From assembly GCA_023457935.1 (NCBI GenBank), contig JAEXBA010000066.1, positions 25,203 to 89,202 of the forward strand: a stretch of 64,000 bases of DNA. Direction: 5' to 3'. The position numbers were made by a program, and so were the translations under genes. The stretch comes from Bacteroidota bacterium (lineage in GTDB: Bacteria > Bacteroidota > Bacteroidia > Flavobacteriales > Weeksellaceae). The stretch's first letter is position 1. The number at the start of each line of letters is the position of its first letter. Shown here one piece after another: positions 61,989-64,000 of the stretch. The notes below the pieces were generated by a model. The model did no database searches, had not been told where the DNA came from, and worked only from the letters and a program-made list of their open reading frames with translations.

Positions 61989-62759
61989 TTATCCTTTCGC
62001 TTTTGCGTAATACTCAGCAACTTTGTTCCAGTTAACTACGTTAAAGAAATTGGTGATATAATCCGCTCTCTTGTTCTGATATTTTAAATAATAAGCGTGT
62101 TCCCAAACATCCATCGCCAACACTGGAGTTCCGGAAATTCCAGTTCCCGGCATTAAAGGATTATCCTGATTCGGCGTGCTTCCCACAGAAAGTTTACCGG
62201 AATTATCTGAAACCAACCAAGCCCAACCTGAACCAAACTGATCGGCTCCCGCTTTCGAAAATTTCTCTTTAAATGCATCAAAAGAACCGAAATCTCTGTT
62301 AATGGCTTCCAGCAATTCACCGGTTGGCTGTCCCCCAGCATCCGGCCCCATCATATCAAAATATAAATTGTGGTTGTAATATCCGCCGGCATTATTACGC
62401 AGTGCAGAATTGCTCATATCCATATTTTTCAATATTTCTTCGATGGTTTGGGAAGCCTGTGGTTTTCCTTCAATTTCTTTGTTCAGTTTGTTCAGATACC
62501 CAACATAATGTTTGGAATAATGAACGTTCATCGTTTTTGCGTCAATATAATCGCCCAAAGCGTTGTATTCGTAAGCGAGCGGAGCAATTTTAAAAGTTCC
62601 CGGGTCTGCTGTAACATCGGCAGGTTTCCCTAAATCTTCATTGGTCTCTGTATTCTGAGCAGTCGCATCAGTTTTGTCAGTTGTAGTGGTTTTCTGTTCG
62701 CAGGACATTAAAGCAAGAGCAAAAAATGCTGCCGTAAAAGTGGATTTCAGTAATTTCAT
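61989..62759 (-). CDS. Fe/Mn superoxide dismutase with a lipoprotein signal
   Basis: 256 residues from the ATG at 62759. The frame is open to 62837, but the promoter -7 box lies at 62782-62789. The N-terminus is a lipoprotein signal (FTAAFFALALMSC|EQK) followed by a Thr-rich linker. The SOD domain (about 57-256) is complete: MNVHYSKHYVGYLNKLN with the first His, NNAGGYYNHNLYFDMM with the second, GSGWAWLVSD, and MDVWEHAYYLKYQNKRADYI with Asp and His ligands. The signal puts it on a membrane facing the periplasm or outside, unlike the usual cytoplasmic SOD. Confidence 0.93.
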   Translation of the reverse strand: MKLLKSTFTAAFFALALMSCEQKTTTTDKTDATAQNTETNEDLGKPADVTADPGTFKIAPLAYEYNALGDYIDAKTMNVHYSKHYVGYLNKLNKEIEGKPQASQTIEEILKNMDMSNSALRNNAGGYYNHNLYFDMMGPDAGGQPTGELLEAINRDFGSFDAFKEKFSKAGADQFGSGWAWLVSDNSGKLSVGSTPNQDNPLMPGTGISGTPVLAMDVWEHAYYLKYQNKRADYITNFFNVVNWNKVAEYYAKAKG

Positions 62760-62781
62760 TTTTGTAATTTTATGATTTTCA

Positions 62782-62789
62782 CAAAGATA
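62782..62789 (-). promoter_or_regulatory. -7 box upstream of the superoxide dismutase gene
   Basis: The minus strand reads TATCTTTG, 22 nt before the ATG at 62759. Confidence 0.5.
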
Positions 62790-62881
62790 GCGTAAAGATG
62801 CACAAATCACTTTCAGGAAACTGTTAAATGATTTCAATATCTTAAGGTAAAATGGGTAAACTGATTTTTTTGTTGAATGAA

Positions 62882-64000
62882 TTAAAGTTTCTGAATTCCA
62901 TCGTCGTGTTTCAGCTGTGCTTTGTAGAGTGTAGCGTAATAGCCGTCGTTCTCAAGTAGTTCGGAATGTCTGCCGATTTCAACAATTTTTCCCTTGTCCA
63001 TCACAATAATTTTATCCGCTTTTTCAATGGTTGAAAGGCGGTGAGCAATGATAATGGAAGTACGGTTTTTGGTTATTTTTTCGGTAGCTCTTTGGATGAG
63101 TTTTTCACTTTCATGATCAATGGAAGACGTTGCTTCATCCAGAATCAGAATTTTCGGATTAGAAAGATACGCTCTCAGAAACGACAGCAACTGCCTTTGT
63201 CCCAACGATATAGAAGAACCTCTTTCGCTTACCACGTAATCATATTCTCCCGGAAGCTGTTTGATGAAATCATCCACTTCAATTTCTGCTGCGGCCTTTT
63301 TAATCTTATCAATGGTAACCGTTTCGTCGCCAAAAGCCAGATTTTCAAAAATGCTTCCATGGAAAAGGAAAACATCCTGAAGGACTACACCAATATGACT
63401 TCTTAAATTATACAGTTCATAATCCTTCAGATCCACATTGTCAATAAGAATCTTTCCTGAGTTAATGTCGTAAAGCCGCGTAATCAAACTGATAATTGTG
63501 GATTTTCCGGCTCCGGTCGCACCAACTATTGCAACCGTTTCGCCCGGATTTGCAACGAAATCGATGCCTTTCAAGACTTCCTGCTTTTCATCATAAGCAA
63601 ACCGGACATTCTGAAACTCAATCTTCCCTTCAAATTCATCTTTCTGAAACTTTCCGTGGTTCGGCATGGCATAATCTTCGTCCATCACGCCCAAAACACG
63701 TTCTGCACCCACAATTCCACGCTGAATATTGTTGAAGCGGTCTGCAATCTGCCGTAAAGGCCGGATCAGCATCGCAATATACTGTATAAACGCAATTACC
63801 TCTCCTGCCGTAATTTTCACATAACCGCCGTAGAAAAGAATAAATCCGATAAACAGTGACGAAATCAGTTCAACAACAGGAAAAAACAGCGAGAAGATAA
63901 ATACCGTTCTAAGCAGTGCTTTTTTGAGCGTAATATTAATGGCGTCGAATTTCCTGAATTCTGCTTCTTCCCTTCCGAAAACCTGAATAATCGGCATTCC
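62882..64000 (-). CDS. ABC exporter, MsbA/LmrA type, 5' end cut by window edge
   Basis: About 372 residues visible; translation enters from beyond the right edge (first full codon Gly at 64000). The end of the transmembrane domain is visible (ALLRTVFIFSLFFPVVELISSLFIGFILFYGGY, AFIQYIAMLIRPLRQIADRFNNIQ). A full nucleotide-binding domain follows: Walker A GATGAGKST, Q-loop VVLQDVFLFHGSIFENL, signature ISLGQRQLLSFLRA, Walker B ILILDEATSSID, and H-loop IIAHRLST. A half-transporter working as a dimer; probably lipid or drug export, substrate not readable. Confidence 0.93.
   Translation of the reverse strand, partial: GMPIIQVFGREEAEFRKFDAINITLKKALLRTVFIFSLFFPVVELISSLFIGFILFYGGYVKITAGEVIAFIQYIAMLIRPLRQIADRFNNIQRGIVGAERVLGVMDEDYAMPNHGKFQKDEFEGKIEFQNVRFAYDEKQEVLKGIDFVANPGETVAIVGATGAGKSTIISLITRLYDINSGKILIDNVDLKDYELYNLRSHIGVVLQDVFLFHGSIFENLAFGDETVTIDKIKKAAAEIEVDDFIKQLPGEYDYVVSERGSSISLGQRQLLSFLRAYLSNPKILILDEATSSIDHESEKLIQRATEKITKNRTSIIIAHRLSTIEKADKIIVMDKGKIVEIGRHSELLENDGYYATLYKAQLKHDDGIQKL

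Overview
The window looks like the chromosome of a Bacteroidota bacterium, most probably a flavobacterium of the Chryseobacterium/Kaistella group (Weeksellaceae). The base composition is AT-leaning. Promoters follow the Bacteroidota pattern TTG-N19..21-TAnnTTTG, and there are several type IX secretion (T9SS) cargo proteins, a SusC/SusD pair, a class II HMG-CoA reductase and a flavobacterial curli locus. The genus assignment is inference from protein flavour and repeat style. No rRNA, CRISPR array, prophage or transposase was seen.

Layout. 1-5.4 kb: a truncated secreted alpha-amylase, an endo/exonuclease-phosphatase family protein, an Lrp/AsnC regulator, deoC and dusB. 5.6-13.9 kb: surface and secreted proteins (a large putative outer-membrane barrel protein, a frameshifted T9SS adhesin-like gene, a T9SS reprolysin protease with a co-transcribed lipoprotein) and a DinB-like protein. 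14-26.6 kb: mostly central metabolism and repair (sucC, HMG-CoA reductase, a radical-SAM/DUF4130 DNA-repair pair, pfkA, gap, an MpaB-type oxygenase, recA, an alkyltransferase-like protein). 26.8-33.8 kb: a deoxyhypusine-synthase-like gene, then a complete curli-type amyloid operon. 34-37.7 kb: arfB, a menE-like gene, two tRNA-Gln genes and argS. 37.7-48 kb: susD/susC, rnhB, yidC, pyrG, radA. 48-57.4 kb: a second T9SS reprolysin, acpH-like, DUF6702/HupE, an M1 aminopeptidase, and a two-gene operon of secreted proteins sharing a tail-fibre-like module. 57.4-64 kb: an aldo/keto reductase, groES - four-helix-bundle gene - groEL, a lipoprotein superoxide dismutase and a truncated ABC exporter.

How genes work together. 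The curli operon reads csgA (about 35 eleven-residue curlin units) - csgB-like - csgH/csgE fusion - csgF - csgG with an added C-terminal barrel - a TolB-like propeller lipoprotein. It starts from a good promoter and has a terminator-like hairpin after csgA, which would give much fibre subunit and little assembly machinery.

The least explained signal is a set of tandem heptanucleotide arrays. They have different sequences at different loci but the same 7-nt period, and six of the nine start at, or directly beside, the stop codon of the preceding gene. They enclose both four-helix-bundle (S23/TIGR02436-type) genes in the window, including one wedged between groES and groEL. Two of the arrays share a hairpin with compensatory stem changes. 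A second repeat type, a long palindromic element, occurs twice with different stem sequences but conserved flanks.
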